From Brenneria corticis (GTDB lineage: Bacteria; Pseudomonadota; Gammaproteobacteria; Enterobacterales; Enterobacteriaceae): a stretch of DNA of 64,000 bases. Under the pieces are notes generated by a model, which was not told the origin of the DNA, searched no databases, and saw nothing but the letters and a program-made list of their open reading frames with translations. Below are positions 43,806-53,120 of this stretch, piece by piece. Made by a program: the position numbers and the translations under genes. Within the stretch, counting starts at the first letter, position 1. Every line of letters begins with the position of its first letter. The DNA lies in the NCBI RefSeq assembly GCF_003115855.1, contig NZ_KZ819075.1, positions 124,001 through 188,000 on the forward strand. Direction: 5' to 3'.

Positions 43806-44131
43806 ACGCCTCCTCTCTATATGCCCTTCCACGCCATACTTTTCCGAGTCCTTGACCGGCACGGCAAATATGCGTAGCTGAATATCCCCGATATGACACA
43901 AAGTGAGGTACCACCACGTGTTATTGGTTGTACGACCGATAAGCCGAAAATAACCACGACACAATAATTACACTGAACAATTGGCACCGAATAATTTATA
44001 CTGTCCGCAACTGATTCCTTTCAGCTGACGGCTATTTATGATGTCAATGGAATCTCTGTACTTAATGGCTAAATTTAGTCTTTATAGCTATTTATATCAA
44101 GAACTTACTGGTAAACAACAAGTTACATCCC
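43806..44131. promoter_or_regulatory. 326-bp divergent region, ybjM / ybjL
   Basis: AT-rich with no gene or strong repeat visible. It should hold the ybjM and ybjL promoters. No clear ribosome site precedes the ybjL ATG. Confidence 0.5.
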
Positions 44132-45820
44132 ATGAATATAAACGTCGCTGATTTGTTAAACGGGAATTACATTCTGCTGTTATTCGTGGTTCTTTCTTTA
44201 GGGCTCTGTCTGGGAAAATTACGTCTGGGACCGGTACAACTCGGTAATTCTATTGGTGTTTTAGTTGTATCGTTATTACTCGGGCAGCAACACTTTTCGA
44301 TTAATACCGAAGCGCTCAGCCTGGGCTTTATGCTATTTATTTTCTGTGTCGGCGTTGAAGCCGGGCCTAATTTCTTTTCCATTTTTTTCCGCGACGGCAA
44401 AAACTATTTAATGCTGGCGCTGGTCATGGTCGGCAGCGCGCTGCTTCTGGCGTTGGGATTAGGGAAGCTCTTCGGCTGGGGCATCGGGCTGACCGCCGGC
44501 ATGCTCGCCGGCTCCATGACCTCGACGCCCGTGCTGGTGGGCGCCGGCGATACCTTACGCAACCTGTCCAGCATCGGCCCACGGCTCGGCATCGAACAGG
44601 ACAACCTCAGCCTGGGCTACGCGCTCACCTATCTGGTTGGTTTGGTCAGCCTGATTTTCGGCGCCCGCTATCTGCCCAAATTACAGCATCAGGACTTACC
44701 TACCAGCGCCCAGCAAATCGCCCGTGAGCGCGGGCTGGACACCGACAGCCAGCGAAAGGTCTATCTGCCGGTCATCCGCGCCTATCGCGTCGGGCCGGAA
44801 CTGGTCGCCTGGGCCGACGGCAAGAATCTGCGCGAACTGGGCATTTACCGCCAGACGGGCTGCTACATCGAGCGCATCCGCCGCAACGGCATTCTGGCCA
44901 ATCCCGATGGCGACGCCGTGCTGCAAATCGGCGATGAGATTTCCCTGGTCGGCTACCCGGACGCTCACGCCCGCCTCAACCCCAACTTTCGCGACGGCAA
45001 GGAAGTTTTCGATCGCGATCTGCTGGATATGCGCATCGTCACCGAAGAGATTGTGGTGAAAAACCACAATGCGGTCGGTAAACGCCTCAGTCAGTTAAAA
45101 CTGACCGACCACGGCTGTTTTCTTAACCGCATCATTCGCAGCCAGATTGAAATGCCGATTGATGACGGCGTGGTGCTGAATAAAGGCGACGTGTTGCAGG
45201 TGAGCGGCGATGCCCGGCGGGTAAAAAGCATCGCCGACAGAATCGGGTTTATTTCCATTCACAGCCAGGTAACCGACCTGCTGGCTTTCTGCGCTTTCTT
45301 TATCATCGGCATCATGGTCGGGCTGATCACCTTCCAGTTCAGTAATTTTACCTTCGGCGTGGGCAATGCCGCAGGCCTGCTGTTCGCCGGCATCATGCTG
45401 GGTTTTCTGCGCGCCAACCACCCGACTTTCGGCTATATACCGCAAGGGGCGCTGAATATGGTGAAAGAGTTCGGCCTGATGGTATTTATGGCCGGCGTCG
45501 GACTAAGCGCCGGCAGCAGCATCGGCCGCAGTTTTGGCGAGATAGGGGTGCAGATGCTGATATCGGGATTAATCGTCAGCCTGGTGCCGGTGGTTATCTG
45601 TTTTCTGTTCGGCGCCTACGTGCTGCGCATGAACCGCGCGCTGCTGTTTGGCGCCATGATGGGCGCTCGAACCTGCGCCCCGGCCATGGAGATTATCAGC
45701 GATACCGCCCGCAGTAACATTCCGGCGCTGGGGTATGCGGGAACCTACGCTATCGCCAACGTATTGCTGACCCTGGCGGGGTCGCTGATTGTTATTATCT
45801 GGCCTGAATTACCCGGTTGA
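44132..45820 (+). CDS. ybjL: AspT/YidE/YbjL-family antiporter
   Basis: 562 residues against 561 in E. coli YbjL. Two membrane domains of about five segments each (about 1-185 and 385-560) flank two RCK/TrkA_C domains (about 205-290 and 295-375). The family exchanges dicarboxylic amino acids in lactobacilli; YbjL itself has no proven substrate, though glutamate export has been proposed. MNINVADLLNGNYILLLFVVLSLGLCLG matches the family N-terminus. Confidence 0.93.
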   Translation: MNINVADLLNGNYILLLFVVLSLGLCLGKLRLGPVQLGNSIGVLVVSLLLGQQHFSINTEALSLGFMLFIFCVGVEAGPNFFSIFFRDGKNYLMLALVMVGSALLLALGLGKLFGWGIGLTAGMLAGSMTSTPVLVGAGDTLRNLSSIGPRLGIEQDNLSLGYALTYLVGLVSLIFGARYLPKLQHQDLPTSAQQIARERGLDTDSQRKVYLPVIRAYRVGPELVAWADGKNLRELGIYRQTGCYIERIRRNGILANPDGDAVLQIGDEISLVGYPDAHARLNPNFRDGKEVFDRDLLDMRIVTEEIVVKNHNAVGKRLSQLKLTDHGCFLNRIIRSQIEMPIDDGVVLNKGDVLQVSGDARRVKSIADRIGFISIHSQVTDLLAFCAFFIIGIMVGLITFQFSNFTFGVGNAAGLLFAGIMLGFLRANHPTFGYIPQGALNMVKEFGLMVFMAGVGLSAGSSIGRSFGEIGVQMLISGLIVSLVPVVICFLFGAYVLRMNRALLFGAMMGARTCAPAMEIISDTARSNIPALGYAGTYAIANVLLTLAGSLIVIIWPELPG

Positions 45821-45929
45821 TAAAAAATGCAAAAAACCGTGAATATTTCTTACACAAGACAGAACTTTTCCTGAACGGTGAAGTCTGAATCAGTGCCACT
45901 GCTTTTCTTTGATATCCCCATATTGAGGA

Positions 45930-45978
45930 GCCCATCTTTCCCGCCATTAAGGTTCAAGATTGATGGGCCTTTTCTTTT
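45930..45978 (+). terminator. ybjL terminator
   Basis: GCCCATC and GATGGGC arms with a 25-base loop are followed by CTTTTCTTTTTC. It lies directly before the convergent deoX stop. Confidence 0.65.
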
Positions 45979-46992
45979 TCAGGCCACGCCCGTTTCCACA
46001 TGAAAACGCCGGGTTTCTCCCGCGTTCAGTTCAATCAAAGACCCCGCGCGACGAGCGGCATTGCGTCCTTCGGGCCGACAGGTGGCCGGCAGAACAAAGG
46101 CCGCCACTTTCTGATCGCCGTTGTGCAGAATCCAGCGCGTCGCGTAATTTAGCTGCGCAGTGGAAAAGCGGGTGACGAAGCGATGCCCCTGCGGCGCATG
46201 CATGCTGAACTCCACCTGCTGCGCGTACTGCGACAGGTTGTCGGCAAAAAAGACGATTTCGGGATCGTAAAACGCCGGTTCGTCCAGCGCCGCGAAACGC
46301 TCGGGCGCCTGCGCCAGCTTTTCCGTATACTCCAGCCATTGCGGCGTCGGATGTACGTGGCCCGGGATGGAGCGGCGCAGGGCAAAAGCGCGATCGGGGA
46401 TAGTCTGGCTGAACGTCGCCCCGGCCACGTAGGCATAATTCATGTGGCACATATACTGCAACGGCATCGGCACGCTGGCCAGGTTGGTCACCGCCATATC
46501 GATGCCCAGCAGCGCGCCGCCGGCGGTCAGGGTTACCGCCGGTTCCGCCCGGTAATGATGGCCGAACCCTTTCACATATTCACAGTCGCCGGTCAGCATC
46601 AGCGTATCGCCGCCTACGACCAAGCGGGCGCTATCCATTGCCGCGCAGGCCATCTCCCCATGCAGCGGGTGCAGATCGTCTTCGGCCGGACAGCCATTGC
46701 TCAGCAAACCGGAATGAAAGGCAAAACAGCCGTAGGTATCGATAATGCTGCTGCCCGGCTTGGGTTCCGTAAACGGATTGCTCATCGTCAGCCGATGACC
46801 GTCAAACTCGGCGTCCCAAATCATCTGACCATAGAAAGGCAGCACCACAACGTACCCGCGCGTATTCTGTAGCTTTATCGCCGCAATCCCTGAGTCATAG
46901 CGAAAGGTGGTCGCGGAAAAATCCGCGTTTTCCAACAGCGTCCGGGGCCGTTCGGTAAACATCGCGGGTGATAAATGAATGGTTGTACTCAT
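45979..46992 (-). CDS. deoX: Deoxyribose mutarotase-type protein DeoX (DUF4432)
   Basis: 337-residue protein of the DUF4432 aldose-1-epimerase-like fold (GQMIWDAEFDG, LHPLHGEMACAAM, YMCHMNYAYV). In Salmonella and pathogenic E. coli the deoQKPX operon for deoxyribose use contains such a gene, deoX, and gene order with deoP and deoK here is the same. Epimerase activity on deoxyribose is inferred from family and context. Confidence 0.8.
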   Translation of the reverse strand: MSTTIHLSPAMFTERPRTLLENADFSATTFRYDSGIAAIKLQNTRGYVVVLPFYGQMIWDAEFDGHRLTMSNPFTEPKPGSSIIDTYGCFAFHSGLLSNGCPAEDDLHPLHGEMACAAMDSARLVVGGDTLMLTGDCEYVKGFGHHYRAEPAVTLTAGGALLGIDMAVTNLASVPMPLQYMCHMNYAYVAGATFSQTIPDRAFALRRSIPGHVHPTPQWLEYTEKLAQAPERFAALDEPAFYDPEIVFFADNLSQYAQQVEFSMHAPQGHRFVTRFSTAQLNYATRWILHNGDQKVAAFVLPATCRPEGRNAARRAGSLIELNAGETRRFHVETGVA

Positions 46993-47007
46993 GGTCTCCT
47001 CCTCTAT

Positions 47008-48348
47008 TCAAGCCTGATGTTTGGCAATAGTCCGACCGGCGGCAAGACGCTGTTTGTTGCGCATTTCCCCCCAGAAGTAGAAACCGACATAGGCGAAACA
47101 CAGCAGGGATACGCCGAACGCTTTCTGCATCGAGCCAAGGTGATCGGACACATAACCCTGTATTGCCGGGACCACGGCGGCGCCGACGATGGACATTACA
47201 ATGATCGCGCCCGCCACCTCGGTGTATTTCTTGTCCACGGTATCCAGCGTGCCGGCATAAATCGTCGCCCAGCACGGCCCGAACAGCACGCTGACGAACA
47301 CCGCGGCATAGACGGCGGTAAAGCTCGGCACCATAACCACATAGGCCAGCGTGGCCACGCCCAGCACCGAGTAAGCAATCAGCACTTTTTCGGCGCTGAA
47401 GCGCGTCATCAGGAAATTCGCCACAAACTTACCGATAAAGAAGCAGATAAAGCTATAAATCATAAAGTTGGATGCGTCGCGTTCATTAGCGGCGCCCAGG
47501 GTCAACGCCAGACGAATGGTAAATGACCATACCGCGACCTGCATACCGACGTACAGGAACTGCGCCACGATGCCGCGTTTGAAGTGGCTATTGCCCGCCA
47601 GATAACGCAGGGTCTCCCCCAGCGACGGCAATGACTGCTTACTCCGACTCTGTCCGTCAGCCTGCGCTTTGCAGGTGGGGTAGCGGGTCAGCAGGAACAG
47701 GAACATCACTACCAGCAACACGAAAATCAGATACTTATAAGGCTCCAGCGTGTGCTCCAACATTTGCAGGCGGAACGCATGGATCTGATCCGGCGTCATG
47801 GCCGCCATCTGGCTTTCCAGACTGTCGCCCTCCTGGAACACCAGATATTTGCCCAGCACGATGCCCATTAACGCGCCCACCGGATAAAAGGTCTGGCTGA
47901 CGTTCAGACGCAGCGTGGCATAATCACGATGGCCGATCATCGAGCTGTAGGTATTCGCCGCCGTTTCCAGAAAACTCAGGCCGATGGCGATGGCAAAAAT
48001 AGCCGCCAGGAACATGGTATAGGTTGCCATATGCGACGCCGGATAAAACAGGCTGCACCCGACGATATATAGCGTCAGGCCAATCAAGATGGCGATTTTG
48101 TAGCTGCTTTTGCGGATCACCACCGACGCCGGGATGGCAATCAGAAAATAACCGCCATAAAAGGCGCTTTGCACCAGCGCGCTGGCGAAATCGCTCAGTT
48201 CAAACACGCTTTTAAACTGCGTAATCAAAATATCGTTCAGACTGGCGGCGCAGCCCCATAGCGGGAACAGACACGACAGCAAAATAAACTGAAACAGCGG
48301 CGTCTTGTTCAGATAGCCATCTGGCATTTGGATAATGTCCTGGCGCAT
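47008..48348 (-). CDS. deoP: Deoxyribose permease DeoP (FucP-type MFS)
   Basis: 446-residue sugar:proton symporter of the fucose permease family (PLFQFILLSCLFPLWGCAASLNDILITQFK; C-terminal half VAGAIIVMSIVGAAVVPAIQGYVSD). The start is at MRQDIIQMPDGY with GGGGA upstream. It lies 13 bp after deoK and 15 bp before deoX, so all three form one operon. Substrate is inferred from the deoK neighbour. Confidence 0.85.
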   Translation of the reverse strand: MRQDIIQMPDGYLNKTPLFQFILLSCLFPLWGCAASLNDILITQFKSVFELSDFASALVQSAFYGGYFLIAIPASVVIRKSSYKIAILIGLTLYIVGCSLFYPASHMATYTMFLAAIFAIAIGLSFLETAANTYSSMIGHRDYATLRLNVSQTFYPVGALMGIVLGKYLVFQEGDSLESQMAAMTPDQIHAFRLQMLEHTLEPYKYLIFVLLVVMFLFLLTRYPTCKAQADGQSRSKQSLPSLGETLRYLAGNSHFKRGIVAQFLYVGMQVAVWSFTIRLALTLGAANERDASNFMIYSFICFFIGKFVANFLMTRFSAEKVLIAYSVLGVATLAYVVMVPSFTAVYAAVFVSVLFGPCWATIYAGTLDTVDKKYTEVAGAIIVMSIVGAAVVPAIQGYVSDHLGSMQKAFGVSLLCFAYVGFYFWGEMRNKQRLAAGRTIAKHQA

Positions 48349-48361
48349 AATTTTTCCCCGG

Positions 48362-49291
48362 TTAGTTGGCGAGAGCATGACTGGCAAGAAAATTGCGGAA
48401 TTGCGCCGCGTCAGGATAAGCACGCTGGGTGCCTTTCCCGGTAACGCTGTAGGCGGCAAACGCAGAGGCGTATTCCATCGCCTGTTCTATATCCCCATCT
48501 TTTACCAAGTAGTGCGCAAAGCAGCCGATGAAAGCATCGCCGGCGCCGCTGGTATCAATGGCATGAACGCTGACCGGCTTGACGTGACGCACCTGCTCGC
48601 CCGCCATCCACACCGAACCGCGATGCCCCATGGTGATAATCAGGTTCTTCAGCCCCTTGGCCAGCAGCGAACGCCCTGCCCGCAGAATATTCTCTTCGCT
48701 ATCGACCGGCATGCCGGTCAGGATCTCCAGCTCGGTTTCGTTCGGCATAAAGAAATCGCACTGGCAGGCATAGCCGATATCCAGTTCGCGGGAGGCCGGA
48801 GCCGGATTGAGAATGACCGGAATCTGGTGCCGACGGGCAAAGTCGATGGCGTAATAAACGCTTTCCAGCGGGATCTCCAACTGGAGAATGATCAATTTGC
48901 AGCGCATAAGCGACTGCGCGGCCGCATCAATATCCCGGGCGGAGAGATGCGCGTTCGCGCCCTTGATAATCAAAATCCGGTTGTGCGACGACTTATCGAC
49001 AAAGATCGGCGCCACGCCGCTTGATGTCCCGCTCACCGCCGTGACATAGCGGGTTTCCACCCCGAAATGGCGCAGGTTTTTTACCGTGTTGTCGGCGAAG
49101 AGATCGTCCCCGACCCGGCTGACCATCATCACCGACGCGCCCAGCTTGGCGGCGGCGACCGCCTGATTAGCCCCCTTCCCGCCGCAGCCGATCTCGAAAT
49201 CGGGAGCTTCCAGCGTTTCGCCTGTTTTAGGCATGTCGTTAATGTAGGTGATGAGATCCACCATATTTGAACCAATGACGGCAATATCCAT
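48362..49291 (-). CDS. deoK: Deoxyribokinase DeoK
   Basis: 309-residue PfkB/ribokinase-family enzyme making deoxyribose-5-phosphate. Signatures: GCGGKGANQAVAAAKLG near residue 36 and DTSGAGDAFIGCFAHY with catalytic Asp near 249. It resembles known DeoK more than RbsK (MDIAVIGSNMVDLITY, CDFFMPNETELEILTGMPVD). Product feeds DeoC encoded divergently. Confidence 0.9.
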   Translation of the reverse strand: MDIAVIGSNMVDLITYINDMPKTGETLEAPDFEIGCGGKGANQAVAAAKLGASVMMVSRVGDDLFADNTVKNLRHFGVETRYVTAVSGTSSGVAPIFVDKSSHNRILIIKGANAHLSARDIDAAAQSLMRCKLIILQLEIPLESVYYAIDFARRHQIPVILNPAPASRELDIGYACQCDFFMPNETELEILTGMPVDSEENILRAGRSLLAKGLKNLIITMGHRGSVWMAGEQVRHVKPVSVHAIDTSGAGDAFIGCFAHYLVKDGDIEQAMEYASAFAAYSVTGKGTQRAYPDAAQFRNFLASHALAN

Positions 49292-49326
49292 AACATTTTT
49301 CCCCTGGTATTTTTTTACTTATTAAA

Positions 49327-49342
49327 TGTGAGTGATATGACA
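49327..49342. promoter_or_regulatory. Predicted CRP site 1, deoK-deoC region
   Basis: TGTGA-N6-TGACA differs by one base from the CRP consensus. It is 40 bp from the second site. Confidence 0.55.
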
Positions 49343-49366
49343 ATAACAATCCATTTTTGTTATTAA

Positions 49367-49382
49367 TGTGACAATAATCGCA
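49367..49382. promoter_or_regulatory. Predicted CRP site 2, deoK-deoC region
   Basis: TGTGA-N6-TCGCA differs by one base from the CRP consensus and is exactly 40 bp from site 1. Tandem CRP sites fit cAMP control of a sugar-use pathway. Confidence 0.6.
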
Positions 49383-49440
49383 GGTTATAGCGGGTTATTT
49401 GGGTGAAAAGAAACAATTAAGATTGATAACAGCCCATGAA

Positions 49441-49456
49441 TGTTATAATTATAACA
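49441..49456. promoter_or_regulatory. Predicted DeoR operator
   Basis: TGTTATAATTATAACA is a perfect 16-bp palindrome that differs at two symmetric positions from the E. coli DeoR operator TGTTAGAATTCTAACA. It lies 34 bp before deoC, and deoR is in the same operon. Confidence 0.85.
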
Positions 49457-49489
49457 AAGCACTTTATTGAACAGTCAAAGGAGTCAGAC

Positions 49490-50170
49490 ATGACCACTGA
49501 AAACCGCGATTACGCACGCTATATCGACCACACCCTGCTGGCCGCCGACGCCACCGAACAACAGATCATCAGGCTGTGCGATGAGGCGAAAGCGCATCGC
49601 TTCTACGCGGTTTGCGTTAACTCAGGCTACGTCCCGTTGGCCGCCAGACAGCTGCAGGGCTCTTCCGTCCAGGTGTGTTCGGTGATTGGTTTCCCGCTGG
49701 GCGCGGGCCTGACGTCGTCCAAGGTCTTTGAAGCCCGGGCCGCCATTGACGCCGGCGCCAGGGAAATCGATATGGTGATCAACGTCGGCTGGCTGAAAAG
49801 CGGCGATATCAGCGCCGTTAAAGCCGATATTCAGGCCGTGCGCGAGGTTTGCGCCGCCATACCGTTGAAGGTAATATTGGAAACCTGTCTGCTTGACGAT
49901 GAACAAATCGTGCTGATTTGTGAAATATGCCGTGAACTGAATGTGGCTTTCGTTAAGACATCCACCGGATTCAGCACCGACGGCGCCCGCGAAGAACAGG
50001 TGAAACTGATGCGTAAAACGGTCGGCCCGGAGATAGGCGTTAAAGCATCCGGCGCGGTACGCGATCGTCAAACGGCGGAAATCATGATCCGCGCGGGGGC
50101 GACCCGCATCGGCACCAGTTCCGGGGTGGCTATCGTTTCCGGCGAGTCGGTCGCGGCAGGAAGCTACTAA
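49490..50170 (+). CDS. deoC: Deoxyribose-phosphate aldolase
   Basis: Class I aldolase splitting deoxyribose-5-phosphate to acetaldehyde and glyceraldehyde-3-phosphate. 226 residues, similar in length to Bacillus-type DeoC rather than the 259-residue E. coli enzyme. Schiff-base lysine in FVKTSTGF (about 156), second active-site lysine in GVKASGAVR (about 185) and Asp in EIDMVINVG (about 94). The start is at MTTENRDYA with AAAGGAG upstream. It is co-directed with deoR 39 bp on. Probably a second deoC in the genome. Confidence 0.93.
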   Translation: MTTENRDYARYIDHTLLAADATEQQIIRLCDEAKAHRFYAVCVNSGYVPLAARQLQGSSVQVCSVIGFPLGAGLTSSKVFEARAAIDAGAREIDMVINVGWLKSGDISAVKADIQAVREVCAAIPLKVILETCLLDDEQIVLICEICRELNVAFVKTSTGFSTDGAREEQVKLMRKTVGPEIGVKASGAVRDRQTAEIMIRAGATRIGTSSGVAIVSGESVAAGSY

Positions 50171-50209
50171 ACGTTCGCCCGTGCCAACGGGCGCATCACA
50201 GGGAATCAT

Positions 50210-50989
50210 ATGGAAACGCGGCGCGAAGAACGGATTAACAAACTTGCCCAGGCTTTGAAAAAAGCGGACAAACTTCATCTTAAAGACGCCGCCCGGCTAT
50301 TGGGCGTTTCCGAGATGACCGTTCGCCGCGATCTGAGCGCCGAGCCGGCGGCGGTGGTGTTGCTTGGCGGCTATGTGGTCAGTGATTTGAAAAGCGGCAA
50401 TGTCACCAGTTACTTCGTCTCCGACCAGCAGAGCAAGCACGTGGCGGAAAAGCAGGCGGCGGGGGAAATCGCCGCCCGGTTGATTGAGGCGAACGACACG
50501 GTTTTTTTCGATTGCGGCACCACCACGCCCTTTGTCATTGAAGCCATTCCCGATGAACTGCCTTTTACCGCTATTTGCTATTCGCTCAACACCTTTCTGG
50601 CATTACAGGAAAAAGCCGCCTGCAAGGTGATTCTGTGCGGCGGGCAATTTCACCCGGACAACGCCATTTTCACCCCGCTCGGCCAGCGCAACGAGCTGGA
50701 TAATATCTGCCCGAACAAGGCTTTCATCTCCGCGGCGGGCATCGACCTTAGCGCCGGCGCCACCTGCTTCAACTTTGCTGAATTGAATATGAAACACCGG
50801 GCGCTGGCCATGTCGCAACGGGCCATTCTGGTTAGCGACGATAGCAAATTCGGCCAGATTAAACCGGCGTGTATCGGCCCGCTTACCCTGTTCGATACCC
50901 TGATAACCAACCGTGAGCCGACCGCCGACTATATTCGCTACTGCAACAGCAACGGCATTGTGTTACTGAGCCAACCGTTAACCGAATAG
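50210..50989 (+). CDS. deoR: Deoxyribonucleoside regulator DeoR
   Basis: 259-residue DeoR-family repressor (helix-turn-helix at about 22-42, LHLKDAARLLGVSEMTVRRDL) with a DeoR sensor domain (VFFDCGTTTPFVIEAI). It is close to E. coli DeoR (METRREERI start), which responds to deoxyribose-5-phosphate. It lies next to dacC as in E. coli. The overlap with dacC is 12 bases at the 3' ends. Confidence 0.93.
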   Translation: METRREERINKLAQALKKADKLHLKDAARLLGVSEMTVRRDLSAEPAAVVLLGGYVVSDLKSGNVTSYFVSDQQSKHVAEKQAAGEIAARLIEANDTVFFDCGTTTPFVIEAIPDELPFTAICYSLNTFLALQEKAACKVILCGGQFHPDNAIFTPLGQRNELDNICPNKAFISAAGIDLSAGATCFNFAELNMKHRALAMSQRAILVSDDSKFGQIKPACIGPLTLFDTLITNREPTADYIRYCNSNGIVLLSQPLTE

Positions 50990-52183
50990 CCCGCCAAACC
51001 ACTGCTGAAGTTTTATCATCACCGAATCCCACAGGCGGCTGAAAATCCCGGCCTCGGGAATATCGTCCAGCGCCACCAGCTGCCGCTGCCCGATGCTTTT
51101 ACCCTCCAGCTGAAAATCGATGGTGCCCACCACCTGATTTTTCGCCAACGGCGCGGACAGCTGCGGCTGAAGCAGCGTAAAGCTGGCCTTGAGATTTTTC
51201 ATCTGCCCTTTGGGGATGGTCAGCGCGGCATCTTGCGCCACGCCGAGCCGGGCCTCTTTCTGGGTGCCGAACCACACCCGCTGCGTGGTAAACGGCGCCC
51301 CCGCCTTGACCGGCGTGACCGTTTCAAAGAAGCGGAATCCCCAGGTCAGCAGTTTTTCACTTTCGCGGAAGCGCGTCGCATCCGTCGGCGCCCCCAGCAC
51401 CACCGAGATCAGGCGCATATTCCCTTCGGTGGCCGACGCCACCAGGTTATGCCCGGCGCCGCTGGTATGACCGGTTTTAATCCCGTCCACGTTCAGATTG
51501 CTGCTCCACAGCAGGCGGTTACGATTGGGCTGACGGATATTATTAAAGGTGAACTCTTTTTCTTTATGCAGCGCATATTCATCCGGCACGTCGCGAATCA
51601 ACGCCTGCCCCAACAGCGCCATATCGCGCGCGGTGCTGTACTGGCCCGGCGCATCCAGCCCATGAACGGTGAGAAAATGGGTATTGGTCAACCCCAGCGC
51701 TTTAACATAATTGTTCATCAGGCTGACGAACGCATCCTGACTGCCGGCAACGTAGTCTGCCAGCGCAATGCTGGCGTCATTGCCCGATTGAATAACGATA
51801 CCCTTGTTCAGTTCCGAAACCGGAATGCGATCGCCAGGTTTAAGGAACATCAGCGATGAACCGCGCAATACCGGATTACCCGTCGCCCAGGCGTCCTTCC
51901 CCACGGTAACTTCATCCGTGGGGCGAATTTTCCCGGCTTTTATCGCCTGCCCGGTAACGTAACTGGCCATGATTTTCGTCAGGCTCGCCGGATCGAGACG
52001 TTCATCCGCGTTAGCTTCGGCCAGCACTTTGCCGCTGTGATAATCCATCAGAATAAAGGCTTTGGCATCAATTTGAGGAACCGCGGGAAGCTGTTCGGCA
52101 GAGGCGGAAGCGATCAGCCCCGTTAGTAATACCGTTCCCGTGGTGAAAGATTTTAGCCTGCAAAGGAAAGTCGTTTTCTTCAT
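50978..52183 (-). CDS. dacC: D-alanyl-D-alanine carboxypeptidase DacC (PBP6)
   Basis: Low-molecular-weight penicillin-binding protein trimming pentapeptides in the periplasm. 401 residues with a signal peptide ending near SASA-E. Active-site motifs are SLTK (Ser67, Lys70), SGN (IQSGNDASIA) and KTG (DGIKTGHTSGAG). A C-terminal PBP5-C domain and an amphipathic tail (SRLWDSVMIKLQQWFGGLFG) anchor it to the inner membrane. Confidence 0.96.
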   Translation of the reverse strand: MKKTTFLCRLKSFTTGTVLLTGLIASASAEQLPAVPQIDAKAFILMDYHSGKVLAEANADERLDPASLTKIMASYVTGQAIKAGKIRPTDEVTVGKDAWATGNPVLRGSSLMFLKPGDRIPVSELNKGIVIQSGNDASIALADYVAGSQDAFVSLMNNYVKALGLTNTHFLTVHGLDAPGQYSTARDMALLGQALIRDVPDEYALHKEKEFTFNNIRQPNRNRLLWSSNLNVDGIKTGHTSGAGHNLVASATEGNMRLISVVLGAPTDATRFRESEKLLTWGFRFFETVTPVKAGAPFTTQRVWFGTQKEARLGVAQDAALTIPKGQMKNLKASFTLLQPQLSAPLAKNQVVGTIDFQLEGKSIGQRQLVALDDIPEAGIFSRLWDSVMIKLQQWFGGLFG

Positions 52184-52400
52184 GAGATCGCCGCGATATC
52201 CATAAGTCGTTAGAAATACTTAATTTTCAATATGTTTTGAAAAGTTTAGCAACATCCAAAGGTAACGCTTCATTTCCATCAAGGAAACCATTCAGTCTGT
52301 AAAGATAATCAAAGAAATGAAAAAGTCTAAAAAACAGCGGTATGCGGGGAAAAAATCAGACGACCGCCCATGGCGTTCGTTACGCCGCAGCGGCAGGGGC

Positions 52401-52428
52401 CGCGCGGCACCGCTGAGGATGCCGCGCG
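52401..52428 (-). terminator. GC-rich hairpin after metI
   Basis: Perfect 8-bp arms CGCGCGGC/GCCGCGCG with a 12-base loop, past the metI stop. No T-run, so its role as a terminator is uncertain. Confidence 0.4.
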
Positions 52429-52460
52429 TTAAGCGGTCGATAACGCCGCGGGAAAAGCGA

Positions 52461-53120
52461 TCAGCGCCGTTCGCGCTTATCCGCCTGCCTTGATAGCCAG
52501 TCGCCCAGCATTTGCACAATCTGCACCAGAATGACCAGCGCGATAACCGTCACAATCATCACGCCGGTTTCATAGCGGTAATAGCCGAAACGAATGGCCA
52601 GATCGCCCACGCCGCCGCCGCCGACAATCCCCGCCATGGCCGAATAGCCGATCAGGCTTACCAGCGTAATGGTCAGTCCGCGCAATAAACCGGCTTTCGC
52701 CTCCGGCAGCAATACGGTACAGATGATGCGCATCGGGCTGGCGCCGAAAGCCTCCCCCGCCTCAACAATGCCGGGATCCACGTCGCGCAGCGCGCTGTCC
52801 ACCAGACGGGCATAGAAAGCGATCGCCGCGACCGACATCGGCACCGACGCCGCCACCGGGCCAATGGTGTTGCCCAGCAGAATCTGCGTCAGCGGCAACA
52901 ACAGCACCAGCAAAATGACAAACGGAATGGAGCGGATGATATTTACCAGCACCGTGCTGCACAGATACACCGCGCGGTTTTCCCAGAATAGGTGACGGTC
53001 GGTGACATAGATAATAAAACCCAGAGGCAAGCCGCCGACAAGCGCGAACAGCGTCGAGATCCCCACCATCTGGAATGTCTCGCCGAATGCCGCGACCAGG
53101 TCGATCCATAAATCAGCCAT
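52461..53120 (-). CDS. metI: MetI-type ABC transporter permease
   Basis: 219-residue inner-membrane permease with about five segments and the EAA loop (VEAGEAFGASPMRIICTVLLPEA). Homologous to MetI of the methionine importer. The start overlaps the metN stop by 8 bases. The E. coli metNIQ operon lies elsewhere, so this is likely a paralogue; D- or L-methionine or a related compound is the probable substrate. Confidence 0.88.
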   Translation of the reverse strand: MADLWIDLVAAFGETFQMVGISTLFALVGGLPLGFIIYVTDRHLFWENRAVYLCSTVLVNIIRSIPFVILLVLLLPLTQILLGNTIGPVAASVPMSVAAIAFYARLVDSALRDVDPGIVEAGEAFGASPMRIICTVLLPEAKAGLLRGLTITLVSLIGYSAMAGIVGGGGVGDLAIRFGYYRYETGVMIVTVIALVILVQIVQMLGDWLSRQADKRERR

